Shown: one piece after another, positions 33,839-42,287 of the stretch
How positions within the stretch are numbered: position 1 is the stretch's first letter
Layout: each line of letters begins with the position of its first letter
Position numbers and translations under genes: made by a program
Notes under the pieces: model-generated
What the model was told of the DNA's origin: nothing
What the model saw: only the letters and a program-made list of their open reading frames with translations
Databases searched by the model: none
NCBI GenBank assembly: GCA_958295815.1
Contig: OY282374.1
Span: 4,058,682-4,122,681 of the forward strand
DNA length: 64,000 nt
Source of the DNA: Candidatus Poribacteria bacterium
GTDB lineage: Bacteria > Poribacteria > WGA-4E > WGA-3G
Direction of reading: 5' to 3'

Positions 33839-34984
33839 ATGAAAGACTTTGCTTTTACAGGTGGGCGTCCTGATCCGTATACGTTCCCGACAGAGGGATT
33901 AATTGAGGCGAGTGAAAAGGCACTCCGTAAGTTGGGAGGCGATCTGGTTAATTATCCAGGTGAATCCGGCTATCAGGGTTTGCGAGAACTGGCATCCATG
34001 CGGTTTGAACGGCGCGAAGGTATCCCACTCCCGATAGACAATATCTCGATCACCTCCGGTTCCATGCAAGCACTGGAATTGGTGTTAGGAACGCTTATCA
34101 ATCCTGGCGATACCGTGCTGACAGAGGAATACACTTACAGCGGCACCTTAGGGATCATGCGGCATTTTAAGGCGAACATCGAGGGCGTCTCGATGGACTA
34201 TATAGATGGCATGGATATGGATGACTTGGCGTCGAAACTGAAAGAACTCAAGCGAAAAAATATCCGTCCGTCGCTTATCTATACTACCTCGAACCATCAG
34301 AACCCGACGGGTGCGATCCTCTCACTTGAACGCCGAAAACGGATGCTGGCATTAGCCGAAGAATACGACACGCTTATCGTTGAAGATGACTGCTACGGCG
34401 ACATCGACTTTACATCAACACCGACACCGGCTTCGCTTTTTAAGCTCGATACCTCAAATCGGGTGATTTTTATTGCGACTTTCTCCAAGATTTTGGGGGC
34501 AGGTGTTCGACAAGGCTACTTCGTGGCGCGGGAACCGTATTACGGGCAAATCCATCAGAACCGCTGGGATGGCGGGACAAGCGCGTTAGCAAGTGCCATT
34601 GTTGCTGAGTTCTTCACGGAACACCTCGAAGCACATCTTGTAAAGACGAACGCTGCTGTTGGCGCAAAATGTCGCGCCGTGGTGGAAACACTCGACAAAC
34701 ACGTGAGCGACATCTGCACATGGACACGTCCTCAAGGTGGACTTTTCCTCTGGATAGATTTGCCAGAGACGACAGATCTTGATAAATTGCGGGAACTTGC
34801 TGCGGAGAAAGGTGTAGGCTTTAGTAACGGAAGTGCTTTCCACTACGCCAATGCACCAGTGAAAGCAATCCGGTTGGCGTATGCTTACTGCCACGTGGAC
34901 GACATTCCTGAAGGGATTACCTATCTGTGTGAAGCGATCCGAGAGGCGCAGACCGCAACGTCGGAAGTTGCCGCGGGCGATTAA
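33839..34984 (+). CDS. PLP-dependent aminotransferase (MocR/2-aminoadipate type)
   Basis: 381-aa fold-type I aminotransferase of the kind seen in MocR C-terminal domains and LysN. LVNYPGESGYQGLREL, ITSGSMQALEL, TTSNHQNPTGAILS, VEDDCYGDI and the PLP lysine in ATFSKILGAGVRQGY are all in place; the C-terminus has GLFLWIDLP and IRLAYAY. No winged-helix domain is attached, so it is an enzyme rather than a regulator. Start at 33839 (AAGGAG seven bases upstream) is better than 33812. Monocistronic by spacing. Confidence 0.88.
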   Translation: MKDFAFTGGRPDPYTFPTEGLIEASEKALRKLGGDLVNYPGESGYQGLRELASMRFERREGIPLPIDNISITSGSMQALELVLGTLINPGDTVLTEEYTYSGTLGIMRHFKANIEGVSMDYIDGMDMDDLASKLKELKRKNIRPSLIYTTSNHQNPTGAILSLERRKRMLALAEEYDTLIVEDDCYGDIDFTSTPTPASLFKLDTSNRVIFIATFSKILGAGVRQGYFVAREPYYGQIHQNRWDGGTSALASAIVAEFFTEHLEAHLVKTNAAVGAKCRAVVETLDKHVSDICTWTRPQGGLFLWIDLPETTDLDKLRELAAEKGVGFSNGSAFHYANAPVKAIRLAYAYCHVDDIPEGITYLCEAIREAQTATSEVAAGD

Positions 34985-35169
34985 AGTAGTCGCAGTTAGA
35001 AATAGGTCCTACATAGGTTATAGGGGCTTGGTACTTGGTTTTTGGTTAAGCCCGTGACAGCTGCGGAGGTTTATCTGTCATACGGGGAATGCCACACGGA
35101 GAACCTTCATACCGTTGATTCGGCTCTGGCTTATAACTTATAACCCATAACTCAAAAGGAACAGAGTTT

Positions 35170-36537
35170 TTGCGCAATATCATCCTTATTTCATTAGACA
35201 CGCTTCGGGCATCCAGCATGAGTTGCTACGGACATCGTAATCTGACGACGCCGCACCTCGATGCACTCGCCGAGCGATCAACACTTTTTGAGAAGTGTAT
35301 CAGTCCGCATATCCCGACACACCCGGCGCATACGACGATGTTCACCGGCAAGGATGTCCTGTCCCACCAAATCATCACACAGGGTGGTACGTTAAACTTG
35401 TCAAGCGATATAAAGACTGTGCCAGAGTTGTTGAGCGAGGCTGGGTACTTTACTGTCGCTGCGGACAATTTGGGGCGGTGGTTCCAGCGCGGCTTCCCAG
35501 AAACACAGTACCGTGGGTATCAGTGGGAAACTGGCTACCGCAACGCCCGAAAAGCAGAGGCGGTTAATCAAACGTCAATGGAACTGCTGGATCTGGCACG
35601 AACGCAGGATAAACCTTGGTTCGCTTTTCTGCACTACTGGGATCCACACACGCCGTATCTGCCGCCCCTGCCGTTTGAACGGATGTTCTATAGCGGTGAT
35701 GAATGTGATCCGAACAATCGCAGTATGGACGCTGTCTATACATGTGAACCCTTTACGGACTATTTCCGGCAGTGGATGTGTACACCAGATCCTGCCGACC
35801 CAGAAAACATTGCGAAGAAGCGGCTCTGGAGAGATAGACAGTATGTAAACGCGCAGTATGATGCTTCGATCGCTTATATGGATGCGTGCCTCGCGCAGCT
35901 TTTCCGCTATCTACAAGACTGTGGGCAGCTTGAGGAGACGCTGCTTATTATCACGGCAGATCACGGCGAAGAACTTGACGAACACGAACTCTGGTACGAT
36001 CACCACGGGCTCTATGAAACGAACTGCCACGTCCCGCTAATCATCCACTGCCCGGCACTTATTTCCGACGGACAGCGGCTTGATGGTCTGGTGCGTCTCA
36101 CGGATATTGCCCCGACAATCCTCGATTATGCAGGGTTGACCTCGCTTGCTGAGCGCGAAAAAATAGAAGGCACAAGCCTCCGCGAACTAATGGAAAACGG
36201 CAGAGACGATGGGACGACAGAGGCTGTCTACCTTACGGAATGCGGTTGGATGAAAAAACGAGGATGGCAGACGCAAAAGTGGAAACTAATTGTTGAAACC
36301 GGTGGCACGCCAAGTGTTTACAATACACCGGATTTGGAACTCTACGACCTGGAAGAGGATCCTGATGAAGTTTACAATCTGGCGGAAGAAGCGGACGTGG
36401 TCGTTGCGCGTTTGAAAGCCGACATGGAGGCTTTCCTGCAACGCCGACTTGCTGAAACCGGATTACCGGATCCGACCCTTGTACAGGACATTACCATGCG
36501 GCGCATCGGTGATAAATCGAGAGCAGTGCCGCTTTGA
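35170..36537 (+). CDS. Sulfatase-fold hydrolase with Thr at the nucleophile position
   Basis: 455 aa, alkaline-phosphatase superfamily. Metal ligand Asp10 in LISLDTLR, later ADHGEELDEHE and the HHGLYETNCHVPL segment, with a C-terminal LYDLEEDPDEVYNLA typical of sulfatases. The usual C/S-x-P-S-R motif is replaced by T50-H-P-A-H54-TTMFTG: Thr instead of the formylglycine Cys/Ser and His instead of Arg, closer to phosphodiesterase-type members. So sulfate-ester hydrolysis should not be assumed. Translation starts at TTG 35170 (MRNIILISLD); AGGAA upstream is a weak RBS. First gene of a probable four-gene run. No signal peptide. Confidence 0.85.
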   Translation: MRNIILISLDTLRASSMSCYGHRNLTTPHLDALAERSTLFEKCISPHIPTHPAHTTMFTGKDVLSHQIITQGGTLNLSSDIKTVPELLSEAGYFTVAADNLGRWFQRGFPETQYRGYQWETGYRNARKAEAVNQTSMELLDLARTQDKPWFAFLHYWDPHTPYLPPLPFERMFYSGDECDPNNRSMDAVYTCEPFTDYFRQWMCTPDPADPENIAKKRLWRDRQYVNAQYDASIAYMDACLAQLFRYLQDCGQLEETLLIITADHGEELDEHELWYDHHGLYETNCHVPLIIHCPALISDGQRLDGLVRLTDIAPTILDYAGLTSLAEREKIEGTSLRELMENGRDDGTTEAVYLTECGWMKKRGWQTQKWKLIVETGGTPSVYNTPDLELYDLEEDPDEVYNLAEEADVVVARLKADMEAFLQRRLAETGLPDPTLVQDITMRRIGDKSRAVPL

Positions 36538-36547
36538 GAGGCGAATC

Positions 36548-37606
36548 GTGAAAAGCAGAAATAGATTGCTCTTTGTAAGTACAATTTTCGACCGCGTTCT
36601 TTGTGGCATGATGCAAACGCGCATTACGGTCATGCTGCTTACAGCGATGCTTGTTTTTAACGGTTGTGCTGCGTTAGAGGAAGCACAGCGGCGCCGCGAG
36701 AAACGGTTACTTGAAGAGCGAAATGCTGATTCGCTCATGCTCAGACCCACAAACGCAACGATCAAAATTGGACCGGACGCGCTGTACAGTGAGAGTGACC
36801 ATTACACGCTCACTTTTGCCAAAGATTTACTGGAACACGCCGGCTTTGACGAGGTAACGAATCGAACAACGTTCGCTCGGAGTGCGCTCGGTTATATGGA
36901 GAGTCTCTATGACGCGATGAACCGTCTCTTCGGCTTTAAACCGAAGCATAAAATCCATGTGACGCTGCACGATGTCTTTCAGGGAACCAGACTCGCTGCA
37001 GCAACAACGACGAACTACCGTTATATGCTTCAGAACGGACGGCACGTGAAATTCGTCAATGGAATTAAGATGAACTTTCCCTTAGCAATGTATGAGAGAC
37101 AAGGCGTCCGGGCACATGAGTTGACACATGCGTTCACAAACATCTATTTCCTGCCGGTATGGTTCTCAGAAGGCATCGCCGTGCTGATTCAAACGGAATA
37201 TGCCAAAGGCGGAACACACCCCAAATTTGATAGCCTCAAAGGAGATTTGAGAGTCGATCTCGATGGTGTGAATCAATTGGAGAACTGGGGAGGACACCTT
37301 GACGGCGGTCCGTTGACGCAGTGGCGCTACAGATATGCTTACACGGTTGTGGCTGAGTTGCGCAAACGGTACGGGAACGACTTTTATATCAAGGTTTTCC
37401 GGTTGCTGGAAGACGATGGACTTCATCAGAAACTGGACGGTAAGATGCGGACGAGTTTTCTTGTTTACTATCTCAGCCGAGCGGCTGGCGAGGATTTGGT
37501 TCCTTTCTTTGAAAACTTGCAGTTCAAGGTGCGTAAACTGACCAAAGAGGATATTCTGAAGCAGATTGATACGCTGAACGCTCAAATCGGAGGCAAGCGT
37601 GAGTAG
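36548..37606 (+). CDS. Zinc metallopeptidase-like lipoprotein (HELTH...E)
   Basis: 352 aa. A basic n-region and hydrophobic helix end at FNGC, giving a lipobox with Cys40. H190-E191-L-T-H194 and E208 in WFSEGIA form a gluzincin HExxH...E zinc site, as in peptidase MA-like proteins; the flanks KIHVTLHDVF and YAYTVVAELRKRYG fit that family. Expected to be a periplasmic-face protease. Start: GTG at 36548 is six bases after GAGAGG, 10 nt past the sulfatase stop; ATG 36608/36611 are alternatives without RBS. The stop overlaps the next gene's GTG. Confidence 0.78.
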   Translation: MKSRNRLLFVSTIFDRVLCGMMQTRITVMLLTAMLVFNGCAALEEAQRRREKRLLEERNADSLMLRPTNATIKIGPDALYSESDHYTLTFAKDLLEHAGFDEVTNRTTFARSALGYMESLYDAMNRLFGFKPKHKIHVTLHDVFQGTRLAAATTTNYRYMLQNGRHVKFVNGIKMNFPLAMYERQGVRAHELTHAFTNIYFLPVWFSEGIAVLIQTEYAKGGTHPKFDSLKGDLRVDLDGVNQLENWGGHLDGGPLTQWRYRYAYTVVAELRKRYGNDFYIKVFRLLEDDGLHQKLDGKMRTSFLVYYLSRAAGEDLVPFFENLQFKVRKLTKEDILKQIDTLNAQIGGKRE

Positions 37607-38210
37607 GAACTTAAACGGAAGTAGGATCTACAGATATGTGGTATTAGGGCTGATCTGTTTCTGTTGGGGGTGTACCCTCAAACAGGAATGGAGCGAGAAC
37701 TACGCCCTCCTACCCGGCGTAACCGCGAGCGATCCTGCATTTATTGACGCCGACCCTCAAACAATCGGTCAATCCCAACGCAAAAAAAGATCAGGGAGTG
37801 CCGGAACAGACCTTGATATTCCATCGGAGGCGGTTGTTCATCTTCCAGAAAAAAAGTCGATCTATCGCATCGTGATTCATTCCTCGAACCTTGAGGAGTT
37901 TGAACTGCACGCCTATAACTCGCGCGGGGACTGGGATAAAATTTATGATCAACGAAGTAACAAAGACCCGATTATCGACATCCGCTTCAACAGGGTTGTT
38001 ACGACGACAGGGATAAAAATAGTAGTACGTCGGACGACAGACGATGCCGCTCGTAAACGAGAGAACGTCCAGATAAGGCGTGAGAATGCACAAACCCCGG
38101 ACGGTGGTATCCGACGTGGACGCTTACGTATTTTTATAACCGGACCCACGACAGCACTCGCGCAAATTGCAGAAATCGAGTTGTATGGGTATGCCACGGC
38201 GTCACCTTAG
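37599..38210 (+). CDS. Lipoprotein of unknown function, beta-rich
   Basis: 203 aa. GTG start overlapping the peptidase gene by eight bases. Signal peptide with lipobox CFCWGC (Cys25). The mature domain, SIYRIVIHSSNLEEFELHAY through RGRLRIFITGPTTALAQIAEIELYGY, has the strand order of a discoidin/F5-F8-type or similar carbohydrate-binding sandwich (the closing AEIELYG is characteristic), interrupted by a basic insert RRTTDDAARKRENVQIRREN. Function unknown; its place in the sulfatase-peptidase-GT9 run suggests an envelope role. Confidence 0.6.
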   Translation: MSRNLNGSRIYRYVVLGLICFCWGCTLKQEWSENYALLPGVTASDPAFIDADPQTIGQSQRKKRSGSAGTDLDIPSEAVVHLPEKKSIYRIVIHSSNLEEFELHAYNSRGDWDKIYDQRSNKDPIIDIRFNRVVTTTGIKIVVRRTTDDAARKRENVQIRRENAQTPDGGIRRGRLRIFITGPTTALAQIAEIELYGYATASP

Positions 38211-38220
38211 ATGGCAGTGT

Positions 38221-38278
38221 TACGGCACACGGCGTGGGTCTACTACTTCGCTGTTACGGCACACGCCGTGTGCCTACT
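38221..38278. repeat. CACACGCCGTGTGCC palindromes before the GT9 gene
   Basis: Two copies of the TACGGCACAC-GCCGTG unit known from 10796-10925, in opposite orientation to those. They lie in the same frame as GT9 and have no stop, so they could encode a spurious 27-aa extension. Confidence 0.65.
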
Positions 38279-38291
38279 ACTTTGGAAACTC

Positions 38292-39419
38292 ATGCAGTCG
38301 AATCGTCTTCAACAGTATTTAGACCGCTACCTCGGCATTCCGCTTAACCTGCTGCTGAGTCTGTTTCCCAATCGTGCCCCGATACCAGACACACCGAAAA
38401 AAGTCCTATTCATCCAACTCTCTGCATTGGGCGATACAATTTTAGCGATCCCCACCATCCGTGCTATACGACACACCTTTCCTAATGCCGAACTCACAGT
38501 ATTAGCCTCACCATCCAACCTGAGCTACTTGGCACACTGCCCATATATTGACAAACGTATCCGCTTTCAGACCCCTGGACACCAACTGTTTGGGCAACTC
38601 CGGCACGAAGGCTTTGATTGGGCAATCGACTTGGAGCATTGGCCCCGATTAAGCGCGTTGCTTGCATACGCGAGCGGTGCGCCGATGCGGATCGGGTTTC
38701 AAACAAATGGGCAACATCGCCATCTTCTCTTTACAACATCGGTACCACATACAGCAGGACGACATGAGGTTCGGAACTTCTTGGACATCGCGACGCGACT
38801 CGGATGTCCGACGCTTGAATTTGGACTTGAAGTTTGGTATAGCGAATCAGAGCGTGAGTGGGTGCATCAAACTTTAGCACAAGAGGAGATCTCGCCGGAA
38901 CTACCACTTTTTGTGCTACACCCGGAGGCGGGTAGACGCGGAGAACCCCGAAGACGGTGGCCCCTGGAGCGTTACATCGCTTTGGCAGACACGCTCGTCG
39001 AGCGTTACGGAGCACAGATCATTTTGACGGGTGCCCTAACAGAAGTGGAAGTCTCTCAAGAAATTGCAGAACGGACGAAACACCGAGCAGTAGTGCTTGC
39101 GGGTCGGACGGATGTTAATCAACTTGCAGCACTCTTCGCGGAGGCGACACTCGTTATGAGCGGTAACTGCGGTCCGATGCACCTCGCTGCGGCAGCAAGT
39201 GCTCGCGTTATCGGGTTACACGGTCCAACAAATTTTGCCCAGTGGGGACCCTGGAGTCACAATACGGGTGTGGTCTCGGCGCGCCTGCCGTGTAGTCCGT
39301 GCCTTAATCTCGGATTTGAGTACGGGTGTCAGGCATTACCAGACGGAACCTCGCCGTGTATGCATACGATTGAGGTTGCGCGTGTGCTTCAGGAGTGTGA
39401 ACGGTTGTTGGGGAATTAG
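38292..39419 (+). CDS. Glycosyltransferase family 9 (heptosyltransferase-like)
   Basis: 375 aa, GT-B fold. N-domain: VLFIQLSALGDTILAIPTIR and IDLEHWPRLSALLAYASGAP; C-domain: VLHPEAGRRGEPRRRWPLERY, ILTGALTEVEVSQEI, VVLAGRTDVNQLAALF and the donor-binding MSGNCGPMHLAAAASARVIGLHGPTN. These are the ADP-heptose:LPS heptosyltransferase (WaaC/WaaF) signatures, so it probably adds a sugar to a lipopolysaccharide-like or other surface glycan. Start: ATG 38292. The frame extends to 38211, but those 27 codons are a palindromic repeat, so I exclude them. Last gene of the run that begins with the sulfatase-fold gene. Confidence 0.85.
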   Translation: MQSNRLQQYLDRYLGIPLNLLLSLFPNRAPIPDTPKKVLFIQLSALGDTILAIPTIRAIRHTFPNAELTVLASPSNLSYLAHCPYIDKRIRFQTPGHQLFGQLRHEGFDWAIDLEHWPRLSALLAYASGAPMRIGFQTNGQHRHLLFTTSVPHTAGRHEVRNFLDIATRLGCPTLEFGLEVWYSESEREWVHQTLAQEEISPELPLFVLHPEAGRRGEPRRRWPLERYIALADTLVERYGAQIILTGALTEVEVSQEIAERTKHRAVVLAGRTDVNQLAALFAEATLVMSGNCGPMHLAAAASARVIGLHGPTNFAQWGPWSHNTGVVSARLPCSPCLNLGFEYGCQALPDGTSPCMHTIEVARVLQECERLLGN

Positions 39420-39511
39420 CGGCCAGCTATGGGTTGTGGGTCGGTGGATTGGGACAGTTAGTTAGAAAGGGCAGTGAATCCTTAACCAAGTTGCTATCTG
39501 TAAATTAAAGG

Positions 39512-39785
39512 TAGCAAATTCATCTGAATAACAGTATCAACAAACCTATCAGGACTTCAATGAACATAGCACAAGCCCCAGCGGGGCGATATGTGTATAG
39601 AAAATACAGAACCCGAAAAATAAAGCCCCAGCGGGGCGATATGTGTAAGATAGCAAATTCATCTGAATAATAGCATCAACGCACCTATCAGGACTTCAAT
39701 GAACATAGCACAAGCCCCAGCGGGGCGATATGTGTATAGAAAATACAGAACCCGAAAAATAAAGCCCCAGCGGGGCGATATGTGT
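39512..39785. repeat. 139-bp tandem duplication with GCCCCAGCGGGGC hairpins
   Basis: The segment starting TAGCAAATTCATCTGAATA at 39512 recurs at 39651. Each unit holds two GCCCCAGCGGGGC hairpins (39575, 39625; 39714, 39764) followed by GATATGTGT. The gap 39420-39929 has no gene. The hairpins are the same type as those beside the transposase at the right edge. Confidence 0.8.
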
Positions 39786-39869
39786 TCCCATTTTTTAGAT
39801 GGTAACTTAGATTGCTTAATTTCATAGTGCTGTGAAAGCCACACTGAAAGTGCTATAAAGTGTCCTTTT

Positions 39870-39903
39870 TAAAAGAGAAAAGGTGCGGTTAGAAACCGCA
39901 CCT
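39870..39903 (-). terminator. groEL terminator
   Basis: Ten-pair stem AGGTGCGGTT/AACCGCACCT (39881-39903) with a three-base loop, then TTTTCTCTTTT on the minus strand, 27 nt past the groEL stop. Confidence 0.8.
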
Positions 39904-39929
39904 CTGTATGGTTTAGTACATACCACCAC

Positions 39930-41558
39930 TTAGTACATATCACCACCCGGAGGCATCGGCGGTGCTGCCGGTCCTTCTGCTTCGGGGAGTTCCGCAATAA
40001 GGGTCTCAGTGGTAATCATCAACGCTGCGATGCTGGCTGCGTTTTGCAACGCCACCCGTACGACCTTGGTCGGATCGGGGATACCGGCTTCAAACATGTC
40101 GATGAAGCGTTCTTGATGGGCATCGTAGCCAATATTTCCGCCTTCTTCTTTGACTTTAGCAATGATGACGGAGTCTTCCTGTCCGGCATTCTTCGCGATT
40201 TGACGGAGCGGATCTTCGAGTGCCCGTCTGATGATAGAGACACCGACCTCTTCAGTGGCATCACTGAGTTGGAGGGAATCGAGTGCTGCCTGTGCTCTGA
40301 CGAGAGCGACACCACCACCGACGACGACGCCTTCTTCAACGGCGGCGCGTGTGGCGTGCATGGCATCTTCAACACGAGCTTTCTTCTCTTTCATCTCGAC
40401 TTCGGTTGCGGCACCGACGTTAATGACGGCAACACCACCGGTGAGTTTTGCAAGGCGTTCCTGCAACTTCTCGCGGTCATAGTCAGATGTCGTGTCCTCA
40501 ACCTGTCTGCGGATCTGATCGATACGTCCTTGGATGGATTCGGTTGTGCCTGCGCCTTCGACGATCGTTGTGTTGTCTTTGTCAATGACAACGCGTTTGG
40601 CAGTACCGAGATCAGTCAAGGTAATGTTTTCGAGATTAATGCCGAGGTCTTCAGAGATAACACGTCCGGCTGTCAAGACGGCAATGTCTTCGAGCATGGC
40701 TTTGCGGCGATCACCGTAGCCAGGTGCCTTAACAGCGACACAACGCAGTGTTCCGCGAATTTTGTTAACGACGACAGTTGCGAGGGCTTCACCTTCAACA
40801 TCTTCAGCGATAATCAACAGCGGTCTGCCCTGTTGTGCGGTGCGTTCAAGCACTGGCACGAGGTCTTTTAGGCTGCTGATTTTCTTTTCATGGATGAGGA
40901 TAGCGACGTCTTCTAAGACGGCTTCCATCCGATCAGGATCCGTAACGAAATAAGGTGAGAGATACCCACGGTCGAATTGCATACCTTCGACGACATCAAG
41001 TGTCGTTTCAAGGCTTTTTGCCTCTTCAACGGTGATAACGCCATCTTTTCCGACTTTTTCCATAGCGTCAGCGATAAGATCGCCGATAGCATCGTCGTTA
41101 TTTGCGGAGATCGCGGCGACCTGTGCGATTTCGGTCTTCTCGGAGACTTCTTTGCTCAAGCCTTGGATGGATCCGACGACTGCGAGGACGGCTTTTTCAA
41201 TACCGCGCTTGAGTGCCATCGGGTTATGCCCTGCGGCGACGTTTTTCAAGCCTTCACGATAGATCGACTGTGCAAGAATGGTAGCGGTTGTGGTACCATC
41301 TCCAGCGACATCGCTGGTTTTAGAAGCTACCTCTTTGACCATCTGTGCGCCCATATTTTCGTATGGATCTTCGAGTTCAACCTCTTTAGCGACGGTGACA
41401 CCATCTTTGGTGATGGTGGGTGCGCCGAATTTCTTATCGAGCACGACGTTCCGTCCCTTGGGGCCTAATGTAACTTTAACAGCGTCTGCGAGTTGGTCAA
41501 CGCCGTTTTTAATAGCACTCCGTGCTTCTTCATCAAACGCCAGTTGTTTTGCTGCCAT
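39930..41558 (-). CDS. groEL: Chaperonin GroEL (60 kDa)
   Basis: 542 aa. Signatures: LGPKGRNVVLDKKFGAPTITKDGVTVAKE, the ATP site DVAGDGTTTAT, LLIIAEDVEGEALATLV-type apical helix, AAVEEGVVVGGGVAL, and a C-terminus rich in Gly/Met/Pro (PPGGDMY) in place of the classical GGM repeats. Forms the tetradecameric folding chamber with GroES. Sixteen nt after groES. Confidence 0.97.
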   Translation of the reverse strand: MAAKQLAFDEEARSAIKNGVDQLADAVKVTLGPKGRNVVLDKKFGAPTITKDGVTVAKEVELEDPYENMGAQMVKEVASKTSDVAGDGTTTATILAQSIYREGLKNVAAGHNPMALKRGIEKAVLAVVGSIQGLSKEVSEKTEIAQVAAISANNDDAIGDLIADAMEKVGKDGVITVEEAKSLETTLDVVEGMQFDRGYLSPYFVTDPDRMEAVLEDVAILIHEKKISSLKDLVPVLERTAQQGRPLLIIAEDVEGEALATVVVNKIRGTLRCVAVKAPGYGDRRKAMLEDIAVLTAGRVISEDLGINLENITLTDLGTAKRVVIDKDNTTIVEGAGTTESIQGRIDQIRRQVEDTTSDYDREKLQERLAKLTGGVAVINVGAATEVEMKEKKARVEDAMHATRAAVEEGVVVGGGVALVRAQAALDSLQLSDATEEVGVSIIRRALEDPLRQIAKNAGQEDSVIIAKVKEEGGNIGYDAHQERFIDMFEAGIPDPTKVVRVALQNAASIAALMITTETLIAELPEAEGPAAPPMPPGGDMY

Positions 41559-41574
41559 GTGTTTAACTCCTTTC

Positions 41575-41865
41575 CTAGTTAACTTTGGCTAAAATGTCAT
41601 CTTCGCGCAAGATGAGATATTCAATATTGTCGTATGTAACTTCGGTTCCGCCATATTTGGCGAAAAGAACGAGATCTCCAGCTGCGACGTCAACAGGTTG
41701 CCGTTCGCCGTTGTCGAGCAGCCGACCATTGCCAACAGCAACGACTTCGCCCTCTTGCGGTTTTTCCTTAGCGGTATCTGGAATGATAATCCCACCGCTG
41801 GTTGTCTGTTCATCGTTGTCTGAACGTTTGACGAGTATTCTATCGCCAAGGGGTACAAGTGCCAT
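41575..41865 (-). CDS. groES: Co-chaperonin GroES
   Basis: 96 aa, starting MALVPLGDRILVKRSDNDEQ with the mobile loop TTSGGIIIPDTAKEKPQEG, ending YLILREDDILAKV. Start at 41865 is nine bases after AGGAGG; the frame runs to 41928 without support. Caps GroEL. No CIRCE (TTAGCACTC-N9-GAGTGCTAA) is seen upstream, so HrcA control is unlikely; see the sigma-54-like promoter and palindromes upstream. Confidence 0.96.
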   Translation of the reverse strand: MALVPLGDRILVKRSDNDEQTTSGGIIIPDTAKEKPQEGEVVAVGNGRLLDNGERQPVDVAAGDLVLFAKYGGTEVTYDNIEYLILREDDILAKVN

Positions 41866-41965
41866 CTTGGTGAATTCCTCCTTGAGTTTGGCATAAAAAA
41901 AATAAAGTTTGAGGCACCAGCGCCTCATCGTGGCGCATTTTAGATACGCCTACGGTGGTAACAGT

Positions 41966-41981
41966 AGCAATTTTCATGCCA
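41966..41981 (-). promoter_or_regulatory. Sigma-54-like promoter of groESL
   Basis: Minus strand TGGCATG-N4-TTGCT: the GG/GC pair has the right -24/-12 spacing and 10 of 11 fixed positions of the consensus TGGCACG-N4-TTGC fit. Predicted start near 41955, leader about 90 nt. A weak sigma-70 reading (TTGCTA, 18 nt, TATCTA) overlaps it, so this is a candidate only. Confidence 0.4.
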
Positions 41982-42021
41982 ATCGTAAAAGTGCCATAAC
42001 GGCGTAGGTTTGTGGCGATGC

Positions 42022-42103
42022 GTGACAATTTGGCATGTTTTTAATAGCGACAATTTGTCGTATTCAAAAAATATATAGGTATAATGTGTGCCATTTTGTC
42101 GCA
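42022..42103. promoter_or_regulatory. Three related palindromes upstream of groESL
   Basis: Copies of G-Y-G-M-CA-W-TTTG-K-C: GTGACAATTTGGCATG (42022-42037), GCGACAATTTGTCG (42047-42060) and GTGCCATTTTGTCGCA (42088-42103). The middle one is nearly perfectly symmetric. Relative to the putative sigma-54 start they sit near -75, -100 and -140, a position typical of enhancer-type activator sites. The rest of the 422-nt gap holds a dispersed TCTGAATCGCGG repeat (42119-42170) and a hairpin. Confidence 0.45.
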
Positions 42104-42228
42104 TTTGCAGTCGGTGGGTTGTCTGAATCGCGGGTTGACGCGGATTTAGCAGATTCCGCGGATTTCGGTAACTTTGGTGCGTTCAGCGACTTTGGTAAGA
42201 TGTTGTTTTTTTTCCCTTAGATACTCAT

Positions 42229-42249
42229 GGCGCGGTTGGAAACCGCACC
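42229..42249. repeat. Dispersed GCGGTT hairpin
   Basis: GGCGCGGTT/AACCGCACC followed by TACCTATTTTG, 39 nt past the stop of the oxidoreductase gene on its strand; could serve as part of a terminator. Confidence 0.6.
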
Positions 42250-42287
42250 TACCTATTTTGTAGAAAGGGGAGGATGAGAAATATCAA

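Noticed and set aside
39512..39785. Possible CRISPR array
   Set aside because: The four hairpin copies come from one duplicated 139-bp unit; the intervening DNA is duplicated too, not unique spacers.
40044..40871. 275-codon plus-strand frame opposite groEL
   Set aside because: Antisense shadow of a certain groEL gene; no RBS, composition and residues (Asp/Phe/Asn-rich) are those of reversed GroEL codons.
42035..42220. 61-codon plus-strand frame in the groES upstream gap
   Set aside because: No RBS, and most of it is the dispersed TCTGAATCGCGG repeat.
41866..42287. CIRCE element for HrcA control of groESL
   Set aside because: No TTAGCACTC-N9-GAGTGCTAA match in the upstream region.
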